Below the pieces are notes generated by a model. The model made no database searches. It was not told the origin of the DNA and worked only from the letters and a program-made list of their open reading frames with translations. From positions 1 through 5,600 of the forward strand of contig JALQUQ010000183.1 of assembly GCA_023263735.1 (NCBI GenBank): DNA of 5,600 nt. Direction: 5' to 3'. Below are positions 5,187 through 5,600 of this stretch, in pieces (positions within the stretch are counted from its first letter, which is position 1; the number at the start of each line of letters is the position of its first letter). The position numbers were made by a program, and so were the translations under genes. The DNA comes from Paracoccaceae bacterium. Its GTDB lineage: Bacteria; Pseudomonadota; Alphaproteobacteria; Rhodobacterales; Rhodobacteraceae.

Positions 5187-5600
5187 TCAGTGCCCCGTTG
5201 CCCGGACAACGACCTTGACGGTTTTCAACAGAATGGCCACGTCGGTCTTAAGCGACAGGCTGCTGTGGTAGCTGCTGTCAAAAATCGCACGCTCCGCAAA
5301 GGTCGACTCATTTCGAGCCGAAACCTGCCAGCTTCCGGTGATGCCGGGACGAAGGCGATAGTAATCTTTTCCCGGATACAAGGATTTCTGATCCACCATC
5401 ATCGGACGCGGGCCAACCAAGCTCATGTCACCGATGAACACGTTCCAAAGTTGCGGCAATTCATCCAACGAGGTCTTGCGGATCAGTCGCCCGACCTTGG
5501 TGATCCGCGGATCGTTCTTCAGCTTTTGGGTCGCTTCCCATTCGGATTTGGCCGCAGGATTTTCGTCCAGATAGGCCGCAAGCTTCTTGTCCGCATCCAC
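5187..5600 (-). CDS. Polyprenyl-phosphate sugar-1-phosphate transferase (ExoY/WbaP-like), 5'-truncated by window edge
   Basis: Only the C-terminal 138 codons (137 residues plus stop) are present; the gene enters from the right edge. Enzymes of this bacterial sugar transferase family (PF02397) sit at the inner face of the cytoplasmic membrane. They move a hexose-1-phosphate from a nucleotide sugar to undecaprenyl phosphate, starting exopolysaccharide or O-antigen repeat units. The visible core motifs, numbered from the window edge, are [26 protein letters not shown] (29-54), [10 protein letters not shown] (57-66), [17 protein letters not shown] (81-97) and a final [17 protein letters not shown] (115-132). 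The first codon in the window is GTG, but it corresponds to Val in the internal VDAD stretch of ExoY-like proteins, so it is not the start. The N-terminal membrane segment must lie outside the window. Sugar specificity cannot be told. The gene converges on the hydrolase across a shared terminator. Confidence 0.94.
   Translation of the reverse strand: MDADKKLAAYLDENPAAKSEWEATQKLKNDPRITKVGRLIRKTSLDELPQLWNVFIGDMSLVGPRPMMVDQKSLYPGKDYYRLRPGITGSWQVSARNESTFAERAIFDSSYHSSLSLKTDVAILLKTVKVVVRATGH

Noticed and set aside
1..5600. Mobile elements, CRISPR repeats, defence or toxin-antitoxin genes, RNA genes
   Set aside because: All stretches longer than about 110 bp are occupied by recognised genes. No direct-repeat arrays, transposase motifs, tRNA-like folds or small gene pairs were found by eye on either strand.

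Overview
The window looks like an ordinary chromosomal segment from a GC-rich alphaproteobacterium, most likely of the Rhodobacterales/Roseobacter type. This placement is an inference from G/C-biased third codon positions, the style of the proteins (an ExoY-like sugar transferase, a PhnB-type VOC protein next to ychF) and strong AGGAGG ribosome sites. No marker gene fixes the taxon. No rRNA, tRNA, CRISPR array, insertion sequence, phage gene or attachment site is visible.

Left part (1-1960). Three genes lie on the minus strand; in transcription order they are a VOC/PhnB-like protein (1447-1851), trpA (590-1381) and an Lrp/AsnC regulator (5-484). trpA keeps its catalytic Glu49 and Asp60 but is not next to trpB. 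The VOC-trpA gap carries several small hairpins. The gap ahead of the Lrp-type gene contains a reasonable sigma70-like promoter and a GCGAT/ATCGC dyad.

Middle (1961-3968). ychF, the universally conserved P-loop ATPase, is on the plus strand and divergent from the VOC gene. It has its own promoter candidate (TTGATA-17-TAGAAG) and an AGGAGG ribosome site. Its 3' end overlaps that of a convergent AraC-family regulator by 11 bp, with no terminator between them.

Right part (3969-5600). The AraC-family regulator (minus) and a GH105 unsaturated glucuronyl/galacturonyl hydrolase (plus) are divergent and share a 90-bp, A/T-richer gap. The gap holds three dyads and two opposed -10-like elements that overlap each other. 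The simplest reading is a local regulator controlling a cytoplasmic enzyme that finishes breakdown of lyase-derived unsaturated oligosaccharides. A near-perfect bidirectional intrinsic terminator (about 5137-5171) separates the hydrolase from a convergent, 5'-truncated polyprenyl-phosphate sugar-phosphate transferase that runs off the right edge and probably belongs to an exopolysaccharide locus.

I found no convincing new multi-gene system. The parts most worth a second look are the dyad-rich araC/GH105 control region, the isolated GH105 gene beside a polysaccharide-initiation gene, and the hairpins ahead of trpA.
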